DNA of 36,414 nt from Diphasiastrum complanatum (GCA_029204225.1 MU835777.1:1-36414), one strand, 5' to 3'. Positions 22,331-33,264 are shown, counted from the stretch's first letter. Numbers and translations: made by a program. Notes: generated from the sequence alone by a model not told the origin.

Positions 22331-22920
22331 AAGTACAAGGCCATTGATATGTGTTTGAATCTAATCCAGTTTTAGCAGGTTTTGGTGTGAAAAGCTAGTA
22401 TTGGAAGGGCGAGCTGGTATCCAGGTTTTGGTGAGGGGATTTGATCCCAAACTTTTTCAGGATCAAAATCGTACTGTTCACACGTGTGGCATCTCTGAAC
22501 CAGCATTTAATAACCCATATTCATTGGATCATAGAAAATTCATATGGTGTTAGTTTGATGTAATTTTTGTTGCAAATCCTAGAATAAGCTACGATCACTT
22601 GCCATTGACTAGTTTTAATCTAGGCTGATTTCAGACCTTCTTAAAGTGGAAACCAGGTCTTGAAAGTACATCACAGTGAATAGAAGAGATAGAGTCAGTT
22701 TTTGTCCAAGAATAGCCAAGATGGCAAGATTTGCTTGAGTGTAGTTTTCATCTCATCTTATCTTCATTCCAGATTTGTGAGGGAGTGATAGAACTGTGAT
22801 TACAAATCCATCTGTTGGAATTAGAAGTCAACATTTGAGTGAAACACTGCAAGTTAGAAACCTTGTTGAGTTTCAGGTCCAAACAAATCGATATCTTGTG
22901 TGTAGAATCTTGCTAGTAAG
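22331..22920 (+). other. Untranslated leader of Copia B
   Basis: Non-coding stretch between PBS and the gag start at 22921. It should hold packaging signals, but none can be recognised by sequence. Confidence 0.7.
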
Positions 22921-23780
22921 ATGGGATCAGTGGGAGCCTACCTTCTAGAAGCTAGTGAGAGGTTAAATTCTACCAATTATGCTATTTGGAAAGTGAGGAT
23001 GGAGTCACTAATGGTGCTCCAGGATCTTTTTGAGTTTCTAATAGATGATAAAGATGAACCTCTAGGTGCACAGGAATTAGTGAGATACAAGAAGAGGTCT
23101 AGGCTTGCACTTCACTGTATAAAGATAATGTAAGCAATGATCTTTTAAGGGAAGTATCATCATGTAAGAGTGCTAAAGAGGCTTGGGAATCTTTAAAATC
23201 TATCTATGAGTCTTAGTAACACTTCGAGGGTTCTCATGCTTAGGAATCAGATTCTACAAAGCATGAAGAGGAGATGATGAGAGTGCACAAGATTATGTGC
23301 TAAGAATCAAGTCTTTCAATTAGGGAGTTAGCTTCCATTGGAGAGAAGATTCAAGAATAGTGAGCATGTTCATATTGTCCTCAATGGTCTAGGGAGTGGC
23401 TTTACAAATTTGGTCCAAAGCTTTGCAATCCAAGAACACTTTGCTACTATAGAAAAGCTACACAGTGTATTAGTAGCTGAAGAGTGTAGGATGTTGCACT
23501 ACCAATGCAAGAATGAATGCTAATTTCTCTGCAGATGGTGATGAGAAGCTAATTTCTCATTCAAGCAAGAAGAAGACCAATGGCAAGAAGAAGCACTTCA
23601 AGGAGACCAAGGAGGAGAATGAGGCTTCAAGCTCAAAGGGCAAGATCAAAGACAAGTCCAAGTACAAATGTTTTTTCTGTGGAAAGAAGGACATTTTGCA
23701 TCAGAATGTCTCAAGAAGAAGAAGACACAAGAGAGCCAAACAAAGTACAACATTGCACATTAGGAGGAGGAGGAGATGAA
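22921..23780 (+). pseudogene. Copia B gag, frameshifted
   Basis: The ATG at 22921 opens MGSVGAYLLEASERLNSTNY, then AIWKVRMESLMVLQDLFEFL, the Copia gag start ('L...NY..W...M...L'). After a frameshift, LLREVSSCKSAKEAWESLKS continues the UBN2-type gag fold. Further broken frames give HVHIVLNGLGSGFTN and a Lys-rich segment. The zinc knuckle starts CFFCGKK near 23668 and, after a one-base deletion, continues as HFASECLKKKK. The order gag core, basic linker, CCHC knuckle is standard. At least three frameshifts prevent a full gag. Confidence 0.85.
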
Positions 23781-23799
23781 GAGTCATCCTTGATGGTTT

Positions 23800-24475
23800 C
23801 CAAGAACCACCATCATCCAAGAGCAACACCAATGATTCTTGGTGGATTGATAGTGGGGCAAGTTCCCACATGACATATCAAAAGGACATATTCTCCACCT
23901 GACTTTCTTTACAATGACTTACATAGATCAATCTATACTGCAAGTAGTCAAGAATGTAAGATAAGTGGAATAGGAACAATTTCCTTGTATGTGGATCATC
24001 CAAAGGATGAATCTTGATAATGTTCTTTATGTTCCTAAGTTAACCATGAATTTGCTTAGTGTTGGCAGTTAATGGATAATGGACTAGATGTACATCTAAG
24101 CATGAGTTTGTTCCATCCTTAGAAATGATGAATGTATAGCCAAAGCTTTAAGCAAGGGTAGATTGGTTTAAGCTTGATGCTAATATTGCAGTGGAGAGTG
24201 TTAACTTGGCAAAGGTGGAGTTATCAAAGGTGGAACTGTGCACAAAAATGTGGGCCACCCCAAACTACAAAGCCATGGAATCTAGATTGCAAAGAGCTTG
24301 CAGTTGGACTCCCCCAAGAATTTGTCAATAGTGTGGGAAGAGATGAGAAGCATGCAGCCTCTCAAAGGCTCACAAACTACCCTTCTCAAGATCTACATCA
24401 AGATCAAACTCTCCTCTTGAACTCATCATTCGAGATGTTCATAGTTTTTCCACATGAGTCTAATTGGTGGTAGCC
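23800..24475 (+). pseudogene. Copia B protease and GAG-pre-integrase region
   Basis: WWIDSGASSHMT carries the aspartic protease motif DSGAS at 23849-23863 and is intact. A stop follows after KDIFST. Later frames give MNLDNVLYVPKLTMNLLSVG (the usual protease end), and at 24174-24470 fragments such as VGLPQEFVN and, in another frame, HKLPFSRSTSRSNSPLELI, which belong to the GAG-pre-integrase to integrase link. Integrase is cut near 24475 by an inserted segment. Confidence 0.8.
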
Positions 24476-25128
24476 TGGGAGAGATTTCCAACTAGTTTAG
24501 TCCTAGTTTAGTCCACATTTTGGTAAAATGTCAATAAGAGGCCAAAACTCATTTTAGACTTAGAGATAACATTTTTGAAGGTTATATTAGTTAAAATACA
24601 TTCATAACACTTTTGGAAAAGTGTAGGAAAAGCTGGTAGTCGATTTTGAGAGAGATTCAAATTTGAACTTTGGGTACATTGAATCTAGACCCAAAAATAG
24701 TAGGGTTTACATTCTGGAGGGAAAACCAAGTGGCCAAATAGGTTTGGAAACTATAAAAGGATGTAACTCGTGGAGAGACACATCTTCTCTCTTCTATCTC
24801 TCATTTCATCATTATACATGGTTCTCTTTGGGTTCTACTACTCATGGTGCACTATCTTGGTGTTATCTTGCAATCTTGTGTGTAGAATGATCATTTATTG
24901 CTATTTTCGGTTCCACACATGTGAAATATAGTAGGGTACTGTAATTGTACAGATAGCAAACATATTTTATATTTTGGTTCATGTTTGATCAATATCTCTT
25001 AGAGTTTGCATCTCATTTTGTATGTAGATGCTGATTTTTCTACATTGGCAGGATTGTTGGTTTGCTCCTTATTGTAACTAGAGATTTGGGACTTGGATTG
25101 GATCTTGAATGATCTGAAATCCTTCACA
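24476..25128. mobile_element. LTR-like insertion inside Copia B integrase
   Basis: Integrase homology stops after an 'IGGS'-coding segment near 24475 and resumes at 25134 with KYM then IFIDDYSRFCWMY. The 653 bp between are not integrase. They start TG and end CA, and contain a TATAAAAGG box near 24752 followed by pyrimidine-rich sequence, all like a solo LTR. The flanks TAGCC and GTGCC match at three of five positions, so a target duplication is only suggestive. No second copy is seen in this window. Confidence 0.55.
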
Positions 25129-25700
25129 GTGCCAAGTACATGTAATCTTCATTGATGACTATTCTAGATTCTGTTGGATGTACCTCCTGTAGCAAATCAA
25201 TGGTGTTTGATTCTCTTGTAAAGTTCAAGACTTTGGTAGAAAATCAACTTAGTACCAAGATTAAGGTATTAAGGAGTGATAATGGAGGTGAATATATCTC
25301 CAATAAGTTGATTGACTTTTGTAGTTCTAATGGCATAGAGAGGGAGTTGTCATGTCCATACACCCCTCAACAAAATGGAGTGAGTGAGAAAAGAAATAGA
25401 TCTCTTTGTGAGTGTGCTAAGGCCTTAAGGCTAGATGCTTCTCTATCCAAACCATTTTGGGGTGAAGCAATAACTTGTGCTGACTATTTGTTCAATAGAT
25501 TGCCAAACCAAGCCATTGGAGGAATCACACCATTTGAAGCTCTATTTGGGAGAAGCCCAATCTCAAGGATCTCAAAGTTTTTGGATCCACTTGCTATGTA
25601 CACCAATCCTTGGATAAGAGAAGGAAGGATGATGCAACATCCATCAAAGGCATCTTTCTGGGATATGGTGAGAATAGCAAGGTTATAGAGTCTTCAATCC
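25129..25700 (+). pseudogene. Copia B integrase catalytic core
   Basis: IFIDDYSRFCWMYL (first Asp), KVLRSDNGGEYIS (second Asp) and PQQNGVSEKRNRSL (Glu) give the DDE triad. Then ASLSKPFWGEAITCADYLFN and GITPFEALFGRSP follow. Near 25590 a frameshift separates the rest (VFG-type block and IFLGYG). Frame 25152-25688 covers 178 codons, the longest uninterrupted piece of pol in the element. Confidence 0.9.
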
Positions 25701-25717
25701 CATCACTAGCAAGGTGA

Positions 25718-26836
25718 GTGAGTAGGGATGTTATTTTTTATGAAGGACATGCTTGTGATTTGGATGATAATGCTACTAATCATCTTGATGCCAAGGATCA
25801 TGCTAGGATGGAGGAGGAGCTTCCAAGTGAAGAAGAACTTGAGGATCCACCTCAAGATGCAAGAACTCCAAAAACTCCAAGAACTCCAAGAACTCCAAGA
25901 AGATCTACAAGGGCAAGATCCGAGCCATTGAGGCTCACCTATGATGGTCAAGGTGATCAAAGGGAAGGCTCATCATCTTTCACATCTTACACCTTTCTTA
26001 CTTCAATGTTAGATGAGCCAACATGCTATGAAGATGCTTGTAAGTCTAAAAGTTGGATGGATGCTATGCAAGTAGAGTATGATGCTCTTATTGGGAATCA
26101 TACTTGGGATCTTGTGGATCTTCCTCAAGGGAAGAAACCTCTTGATTGCAAGTGGATCTTTAGATTGAAGTATAATCAAGATGGATCAATAAGCAAGCAT
26201 AAAGCTAGGCTTGTTGCCAAAGGTTTTTACAAACCAAAGGCATTGATTATGATGAGACTTTTGCTCCTGTGGCTAAGCTTGTTACTATCAGGTTGATCAT
26301 TAGTCTTGCTACAACCTTCAATTGGGAGCTATTCCAACTTGACTTCACAAATGCATTCCTCAATGGTTATTTGGAGGAAGAGATCTACATGAGGCAACTT
26401 GAGGGCTTCATCAAGGCAAAGCATGAAGGAAAGGTGTGTTTTTTGAAAAAGAGCCTTTATGGGCTCAAGCAAGCACCTAGAGCATGGTACTCTAGGCTAA
26501 AACTCTTTTCTCATTTCCATCAATTTTGTAATGAGTGCCTATGATCCATCATTGTATATAAGTTTTCATGATGGCATGATCATTATTCTTGTTTTGTATG
26601 TAGATGACATTATCTTGAGTGGTAATGATCTAGATGGAATTAGAGATGTAAAAATTGCTTTAGCAAAAGAGTTTAAAATGGTAGATATTGGCCTATTGAG
26701 CTTCATTCTTGGAATAGAGGTTATTAGAGGATGTGATTTTAGCTTCATTTGTCAATCTAAATATGCTACATCCATCCTAGATAGATTTGGAATGAAGAAT
26801 TGTAAAGGCATTGAGACACCATGGAGCAACATGTAA
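25718..26836 (+). pseudogene. Copia B reverse transcriptase
   Basis: Three overlapping frames carry the RT in order: SRDVIFYE (integrase tail), SWMDAMQVEYDALIGNHTWD, CKWIFRLKYNQDGSISKHKA and RLVAKGF. After a frameshift come FQLDFTNAFLNGYLEEEIYM and KSLYGLKQAPRAWYSRL, and after another, LVLYVDDIILSGNDLDG with the YVDD site at 26597-26608, then ILGIEVIRG and QSKYATSILDRFGM. The linker has a (PRT)n-like repeat from ACTCCAAGA units near 25865-25905. Two frameshifts (about 26235-26270 and 26510) disable it, but catalytic residues survive. Confidence 0.92.
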
Positions 26837-26879
26837 AAGCATCTATTGGTTTGTGATGAAGTCCTTTGAGGACATCACA

Positions 26880-27491
26880 TTATATAGAAGGCTTATTGGA
26901 TCCTTGATCTATTTAACTATAACTAGACCTGATCTTAGTTATAGTGTTGAAAGTTAAGCCAATTCATTCAAAGTCCTCTAGTTTCACATTGGAACATGGC
27001 CAAAAGAGTTTAGATACATTTCATTCACTAAGATTTTTGGTATTTTGTATGGAGGAACTAATCTTGGCTTAAGAGCCTATAGTGACTCGGATTTTGCAAG
27101 TGAAAAAGTGGATAGAAGATCAACAAGTGCCTTTGCCACCTTTCTATGTGATGGAGTATCATGGCTTTCCAAAAAGCAAGATACCATCTCCCTATCTTCC
27201 ACAAAATCCGAATACAAGGCCTTGACATCAACATGCAAGGAGGTCTTGTGGCTCAAAAGGCTATTGGTGGAGCTTCATGTCATGGATGAGGATATCCCTA
27301 TCATCTATTGTGACAACCAATCAGCCCAATCACTTGCAACTAATCCTACATTCCATGCAAGGAGCAAACACATCGAAATTGCTCATCATTTCGTGAGGAA
27401 AAAAGTGCAAGCTAAAGAGATCAAGCTCCAACGCGTGCCATCATCAAGTTGCTTGGCTGATTTGTTTACTAAACCTTTACCTAAAGATTAA
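26880..27491 (+). pseudogene. Copia B RT end and RNase H
   Basis: A broken RT end (RLIGSLIYLTITRPDLSYS in one frame near 26890) precedes a 148-codon open frame at 27045-27491. That frame has GLRAYSDSDFASEKVDRRS, SWLSKKQDTISLSSTKSEYK, LPIIYCDNQSAQSLATNP-type blocks (read IIYCDNQSAQSLATN), HARSKHIEIAHHFVR and DLFTKPLPKD. These are the full Copia RNase H motifs, with Asp and Glu catalytic positions present. It is the best-preserved domain of the element. Confidence 0.92.
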
Positions 27492-27556
27492 TTTGTCAAG
27501 CTCAGATCATCAATTGAAGTTATTGATAAAAGCATGGTGATCTCCAAGGCTAGATT

Positions 27557-27566
27557 TGAGGAGGAG
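27557..27566 (+). promoter_or_regulatory. Polypurine tract of Copia B
   Basis: GAGGAGGAG directly before the 3' LTR, the expected plus-strand primer site. Confidence 0.85.
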
Positions 27567-28253
27567 TGTGAAAAATTGCCTACATTGGCAAATCTACCAT
27601 GTAGAATATTATACATTTTGTCAATATTGTTTGTTGGTTACTTGAATGGTCAAAGTGCCACTTGTACATACACACCTAAAGTAGGTTACCACGAGTCAAG
27701 AGGAGTGGTTGTGTCTATTTGGTAGTGATTCCTACTTTGTAGGATCTAGACCATGATTTATGATGAGATTTGTACCTACCATGCACCTACCAAGCATGCC
27801 TCTTGGATCTAGGCTAGGGTTTTCACATTAGGGAAAGAAAGTGAGTCTACTTCCTTATTACATGCTGGATTTTCACCTAACTTTGCAAAGGAAGTGTGTT
27901 TTACTATGTACTCCCATTCTCCATAGTGACAAGATAGAAACTTTTGGGAGCCTCAAGGAGAAACTCGAGTTTCCTCTCATTGTATGGTGATTACGCTTGA
28001 TTTCCAATGAAACCCAGCTTTGACACTTTGTAAACACTGTCTACAGGCTGTACTAAAGCCTTATTTCCACACGTGTGGAGTTGGATTATACTATTTGATC
28101 AATGCTTTGATTGTCTACTTGTTTCCTATCAAGCTGCTAAACTAGATCTTGTTTTCTGATGACTAGTTTCTGATAGATTGTTTAATAAGCATACAATCAC
28201 CTTGTGGATCATTCAAAGATCCATTTATGGTCCTTAGTACTGTACTTTTCACA
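27567..28253 (+). repeat. 3' LTR of Copia B
   Basis: Starts TGTGAAAAATTGCC, ends TTTTCACA, and is followed by TGTAG, the right target duplication (28254-28258). It is 8 bp shorter than the 5' LTR through scattered small indels. Confidence 0.93.
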
Positions 28254-28258
28254 TGTAG

Positions 28259-28790
28259 CACTGATTCAATTGGTTTTTCTTTACTACAAGGGCCTTAGGA
28301 GGTTCCACCTTGGAAAGTCTAGCTAAGAGAGATTTTTGAGGAGGCGGAGTATTTTTGTGTGCCCTAACATGTAGGTGTTTGGGCACTTAGTGGGTCTTGC
28401 CACTAAAAGTACTGTAGGCTAAGCTTACCAAGTGGGCCTCGCCATAGTACACTGTACAGTTAGAGTAATAAGTGCGAGGGCACTGACATCCTGCACGTAT
28501 AAGCCCAACCCAATGAGCACAATTAACAAGTTGTGATTCCTAGAAATAAGTGACTAGGGGTTTAAAACTCTTAAATGACATTAGAGGCCCAGAGTCACAA
28601 ACTCAAGCTGCAATAAAGAATCTAAGTTTGGTCAAAGTGGAACTCACATGATTCCCCTTGTGCTTTCTTATAACCATCAGATTTTAGTTTGTGTTAATTT
28701 GAAGCACAACTACACATATGTGCGTTTTGCCATGCGCGCTGCCATGTGAACCCGATACTTAGCCAAAATTTTGACATTTTTCTTTTGCAT
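28259..28790 (-). other. Probable upstream part of the interrupted gypsy element
   Basis: On the minus strand the part next to element B (about 28260-28380) is open in one frame, with KSLLARLSKVEPPKALVVKK, and runs toward the gypsy DNA on the other side of the insertion. No named domain is recognised. Above 28400 nothing specific is seen. Confidence 0.35.
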
Positions 28791-28795
28791 GGCAC

Positions 28796-29157
28796 TGCCA
28801 CGCGTGGCACATCCACGCAAAACTTTTTCGGGGACCTGTCGGTGAAATCCAGGCTGGAGGTGGGGTTTGGCAACAAATTTTTAATTTCGTGTGGCAGTGC
28901 CACGCAAATTTTTTAAAACTCAAATTCAAAATATGAGCGCCAAAATGTGTCTGCGTGGCATAGCCACACGTGGAAGTGCCACGTACAGTTGTTATTTAAT
29001 CACTTGTCGTGTGACATGTACTCCAGAGAAAATTTCAAGGAGTTGGCTTTTTTTATTGCCACGCGTGGCAAAATTTGCCACACACGTGGCAATATCAAAC
29101 ACAATACTTAAGAGGTTTTGCTTTGAAAATTTGCCACGCGTGGCATGCGTGGCAAAA
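28796..29157. repeat. Cluster of TGCCACGCGTGGCA palindromes
   Basis: The perfect 14-bp palindrome TGCCACGCGTGGCA occurs at 28796-28809, 29057-29070 and 29132-29145. Variants lie between: GTGGCAGTGCCACGC near 28890, GCCACACGTGG near 28970, and TTGCCACACACGTGGCAA at 29075-29092. The last palindrome continues as GGCATGCGTGGCAAAA. Surrounding DNA is AT-rich. Function unknown. Confidence 0.85.
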
Positions 29158-29169
29158 TTAGTTTGTTAA

Positions 29170-29940
29170 ATTTAAAAAAAAAATATTATGAATATGCTGA
29201 TAAACAACAACTTTATGATTAATTTAAAAGCAAATAAGATTTTTTTTGAGGTTTTGAATAAGTGCATACTTATAATAAAATGTGAACTAAAAAACAAATG
29301 ATCATTATGTCAAATTATCATGCTCTGACAAATTGAAATTATTATTGGTTGAATATAACATGCTATCTTATACATTTATGGACATTATGATGTGTTTCTA
29401 TATTGAGAAAATTTCATAATCAAAATTTGACATTAATCTCAATATGGTATTAATGGATAAAAATATAAGTGTGAGTTAAATTTGCACTTGAAAGGATGCT
29501 AGGTACCTTGCAATTGAGAGCCATGAGGTAGCTTGTTAAGCTAATCTGTTGATAAAAAAATTGCAATGTTATACACGTTTGTGTGTTTGCAAAGATGAAT
29601 AAATAATCGAACATTGTGGCAAAAGTGTATTATTATCTCAAAGAAGATGCTTTTTAATTATAAATATAAATAATCAACGTTTTACATTTTATAATTGTTC
29701 TCTTAATTAGTTCACATATCTAATAATATTGATAAGTTTTTTCAATTCTAAGTGATTGCGAGATGTGTTTGAAATGAAACTTTAGAAATGCAACATTGTA
29801 GAAAAATGTAATAATTTTAATTTGAAAACAAATTTATATATTGACTACAATGTATCATTTTATAAATTATTTGTGACATGTATAATCTTTATTCATCATC
29901 GCAAGATTCAAATTCAGCCAAGCCATCTTGCAACTCTCTC
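29170..29940. other. Unrecognised AT-rich stretch
   Basis: Very AT-rich, no coding signal, no repeat structure that I can support. Confidence 0.55.
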
Positions 29941-29949
29941 CGCTAAGAT

Positions 29950-31470
29950 GATTTTCATCATCACTATCAAAATTAAAACTTCTCTCAATATATTATACTC
30001 ACGCAAAGAATCATTGTTGTCCTCTTCATTATCTGAGTCGTCAGAATCATGAGATTCAGTTCTCGGGTTTTCAGATCTATAAAACTTGAAGATATGTGTA
30101 CATCTTCATCAGATATACTTGTGTTGCCAAATTTAGATCTTCCATTTCATTCTCAACATATGCATTTTCGAATACATGTCTTGAGCATGGTTTGATTTGA
30201 ACAACATACCACCAATTTTTGTTTAGTCAATCTGCTTGAAAATACCTGCACATTTAGCAATGTTAGGATTGATATTTGTTATGATCATATTTTAACTCAC
30301 AATAAATAGATGTACTGAAAAAGTAGTGTAGATGATTAATATAATATTGGTCACAATTGAGAAAAGAAAAAATGTGAAATTCATGCATACTTGTTCACAA
30401 TGAGGCAACACCAATGTGTCTGAAAAGTCTATGCTTAATGTCTTGGTTGAATTGATAGCAAAAAATCCACTACAATCTTTTTTATAGTTGCATTTGATCC
30501 TCTATAATTGATTTTGAACCATTTCACGTCAAACAACAAATATTTTACCCATTTGACTAAAACACACCTCATATATGGCTTGTATGGTTCCTACATACTC
30601 AAGCTCTCCAGAATTGGACTTTGATCAAGCACTACTCCGACTTTCTTGATGAAGGATGCCATCACACCGTAATCATAAGTTCGTCATTTCAAATCAATTG
30701 ATTCAATGAGATGATGACGACCATATGCCCACATTGCGCTATACTTTCGATACTGTCATTAAAACAATAATCAACCATCGTACAAATTAAAATTGTTCAC
30801 TTAAAAAAATAGAGTTATAGACAAACCTTCCAATCACATCCTCTTGCAAATTCCCACTTTGTGTCAGATATGAATTGTCCATTTGATCTTGCTTGTTGGA
30901 GTGTATCAACCATCTAGTCTATGGTGCATTGGTTGGGCAATGGCTCAAGGTCATGTGAAGGTGCAGCTTGACCTCTACGCCTATTGCGTTGGTGTCGATT
31001 TCTAGTCAATACTTTTTTTTTTCTTGTTCATATAATTCCAACCACTCATCCATTACTCCTAAATTATATAGCATGAAGGAAAATTTAGCCCTGTCACAAG
31101 GGCTTCTTGAACTGTCATAAATAATTTATGCCTGCATTTAAAAAGTACAATTGCTAAAAATCCAACAAAATCATGAAAATCACTTAATTACAAAAGGCAA
31201 CATGAAATAAATATTTAGATTATGACTATCACCTTTGAAATTCTTTTCCCATTTCCGTCAGAGAAAGTTGACCATCGGCAACTCTAGAAAGAACAATTAT
31301 TAGCTCTGAAGAGCTAATCCCTTGCATATTTTTCCACTCAAATATTTCCATTTTTGTAGGGATTGGCTTCAGAGTTGGAGTGCTGACAACTTTTTTCTTT
31401 AACTTTGAGGCACCTTGAGCAGGTTGGCCTTTTATTTGAAAAGTTTCCCATTTATCAAAAATTTATCAAC
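29950..31470 (-). pseudogene. DUF4216-like transposon protein relic (CACTA type?)
   Basis: From high to low coordinates, coding-like blocks are: FDKWETFQIKGQPAQGASKL and MQGISSSELIIVLSRVADGQ (31460-31240), FMLYNLGVMDEWLELYEQEK (near 31060), EYVGTIQAIYEVCFSQMGKI and VKWFKINYRGS (near 30600-30520), SIDFSDTLVLPHCEQ (near 30430-30391), NWWYVVQIKPCSRHVFENAY (near 30215-30155) and an acidic ESHDSDDSDNEEDN tail. The order I.EIYE, FDV.WF, L.HCEQVF, W.VV fits DUF4216, a domain of plant En/Spm (CACTA) transposon proteins. Two introns are plausible: 31232-31132 and 30390-30246, the second rejoining to give CEQVF. Several stops and frameshifts (for example in the DUF4216 part) make it a pseudogene. No CACTA terminal repeats were found. 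Confidence 0.5.
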
Positions 31471-31629
31471 AAGGGCCCACAACTAAAATATAATTTTTTT
31501 TTTTTAGGGAGTATTAAAATTGAGCTCAAAATTAGAGTCTGATAAAAACAATTTAAAAGGATTGCAACATATATTATGACCAGAATATTCCATGACAGCA
31601 TAGCAAAAAAATTACCTAGCCACTACGAA

Positions 31630-33167
31630 AAGCAAGCTGAAAAAACTATCATATTTTGTAAGGCTCTGCGTAGGATTTTTTTAATCAAAGACAAGCTTGT
31701 CTCTTGAGCACAGAGTGCTTTCAGCTCTAGTTGCTTTACATCTCCTGCTTTGGAGACTCTCACGTATTCTTTGTGAAAAAATCGGATTCTTTGTATCACG
31801 GTCATCTTCATCCGGTACTCCTGATCAATATTATGGTCCCAAGCCAATAAGTTGGCTTCTTCCACTGGAGATTTGTTGCAAAGCTTACAAAGTAGTTCAC
31901 GCAATTGGAAACTCACGGCTTCAACGAATGCATGCACGACTTCAGAAAGACCCAACATTACGGGGATCCTCATAGGGTCGAACAATTTTTCAGATGCTTT
32001 AAATGCAACTGCTTGGCTAAAGCATTTCATACATGTGCACGGAGACAAATTGCCTTATTCCTTATATTTTCACTTGCCGGATAATTTTACAAAATCAAAA
32101 ATACTTTTGATGTACAAAGAGTTTGCCAAAACCAAAAATGTTCCCTATTTGAATGTTTAGTTGCTTTCTAAGAGGTTGAGACGCAAGAAAACATTTTCAT
32201 TATCAGTGCTTCAAAGCATTGTTGAGAAATTGTATGTGCCAAAGCCAAACGTGTCATTAATCAGACACACATATGATTTTCGTGATTATGTTAAGGCATC
32301 CAAGGAAACAGAACGATGCGTAGCTAATATTAATGATATTAGCTTTCAGCACCAGTTTAAAATCAAATGTAATGAATCAGACATTATATTATTAATGGAG
32401 CAAACGATTTTCAAATTTAGTTTCGTGGCTACCTCTTGAAGGAGTTCAATTTTTGCTTAGCATTCCATCAACTCAAAGAGATTGATCCATTTGCCTCATT
32501 AAATTTTTTGGAATCAAGTATTCAAGCAGCTTATCATTTTTTTTGATGAGTTTGATCAGCATTGGTGGATGGACTTTTTTGAGGAACAAAAAATCAGTTT
32601 GCTCAATCTTGAACATACATTAACAACTGAAAAATTTCATTGCCTCATAAATTAGAAACATCAACTACAACTGTCGAACCTTCAGATCTTCCTCAAAATA
32701 ATGATTTCTTGCAGCTTGTGCAAAGTGAGGAATGTGAAATTTATGTGGGCTCAAGGAAGAATAGGCAAAGTGTAAAAGCTGCAAAAATGAAATGGCACGG
32801 TGATTTGAATGAAATCCAAATTGGAAGCCTTGTTGTACTTCTAGCTTTAGAAAACAATGAAGGACATCCATTTTGGATTGCCAAAGTACTTGGTTTTATT
32901 CAAAATAGCAATCAAACAAAAGTACTACGTGTCCATTGGTTGCGCACCACGTCAACGAATGCTTTTTTGGGAAGGTATGAACTCGAAATGTTGCAAGTGG
33001 ATCCAAAGGGCAAGAGAAAGAGGTTGCCAAAAAATCAACCAAGAGTCGACGATTTGAATCTACAGGATGTAGATGTTTTGGCATTTAAGTTTGAATTAAC
33101 AATGACCGAATGTGGGGAGTATTGGAGTTCTGTGACTGCCTCTCGTGAGTGGCCGTTGATTGAATGA
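31630..33167 (+). pseudogene. Transposase-like gene resembling DUF7869-type proteins
   Basis: Coding blocks on the plus strand, in order: ICCKAYKVVHAIGNSRLQRM with HARLQKDPTL (31860-31950), AWLKHFIHVHGDKLPYSLYF, LPDNFTKSKILLMYKEFAKT, an in-frame TAG at 32158, LSKRLRRKKTFSLSVLQSIV, KLYVPKPNVSLIRHTYDFRD, NDISFQHQFKIKC, then after frameshifts SWLPLEGVQFLLSIPSTQRD, DEFDQHWWMDFFEEQK and the open frame 32640-33167 with IGSLVVLLALENNEGHPFWI and VLRVHWL. The last resembles a small Tudor/BAH-like 'PFWI..V...VHW' domain. The overall pattern is, from memory, that of the DUF7869-bearing proteins scattered through plant and animal genomes. The central DUF7869 part itself seems deleted between KNVPYLNV and LSKRLRRK. 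Family assignment is tentative; coding origin on this strand is not. Confidence 0.55.
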
Positions 33168-33264
33168 CAATTAAGTTTAAGGGTGTGCTCACTCCAGGTC
33201 TTAATGGACAATTATGGTAATAGTGCCCATACCCGCATTCTTGGCAGAAAGGTGTATACATGCC

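Larger units (their letters stand above)
21623..28253 (+). mobile_element. Ty1/Copia retrotransposon B, complete structure, decayed coding
   Basis: 6.63 kb flanked by TGTAG duplications. Parts in order: 5' LTR 21623-22317, PBS 22318, gag 22921, protease 23849, GAG-pre-integrase and integrase 24170-25690 (with an insertion), RT 25718-26836, RNase H 27045-27491, polypurine tract 27557-27566, 3' LTR 27567-28253. The INT-RT-RH order and 5-bp duplication are typical of Copia. Coding is broken by many frameshifts and stops. It lies in minus-strand gypsy DNA, so it is younger than that element. Confidence 0.95.

Noticed and set aside
31621-31632. CACTA-type terminal repeat (CACTACGAAAAG)
   Set aside because: One occurrence only, between the two divergent genes, with no inverted partner or 3-bp duplication.
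31623-32048. Minus-strand 141-codon ORF
   Set aside because: The opposite strand carries the recognisable transposase-like blocks in order over the same bases, so this frame is a shadow.
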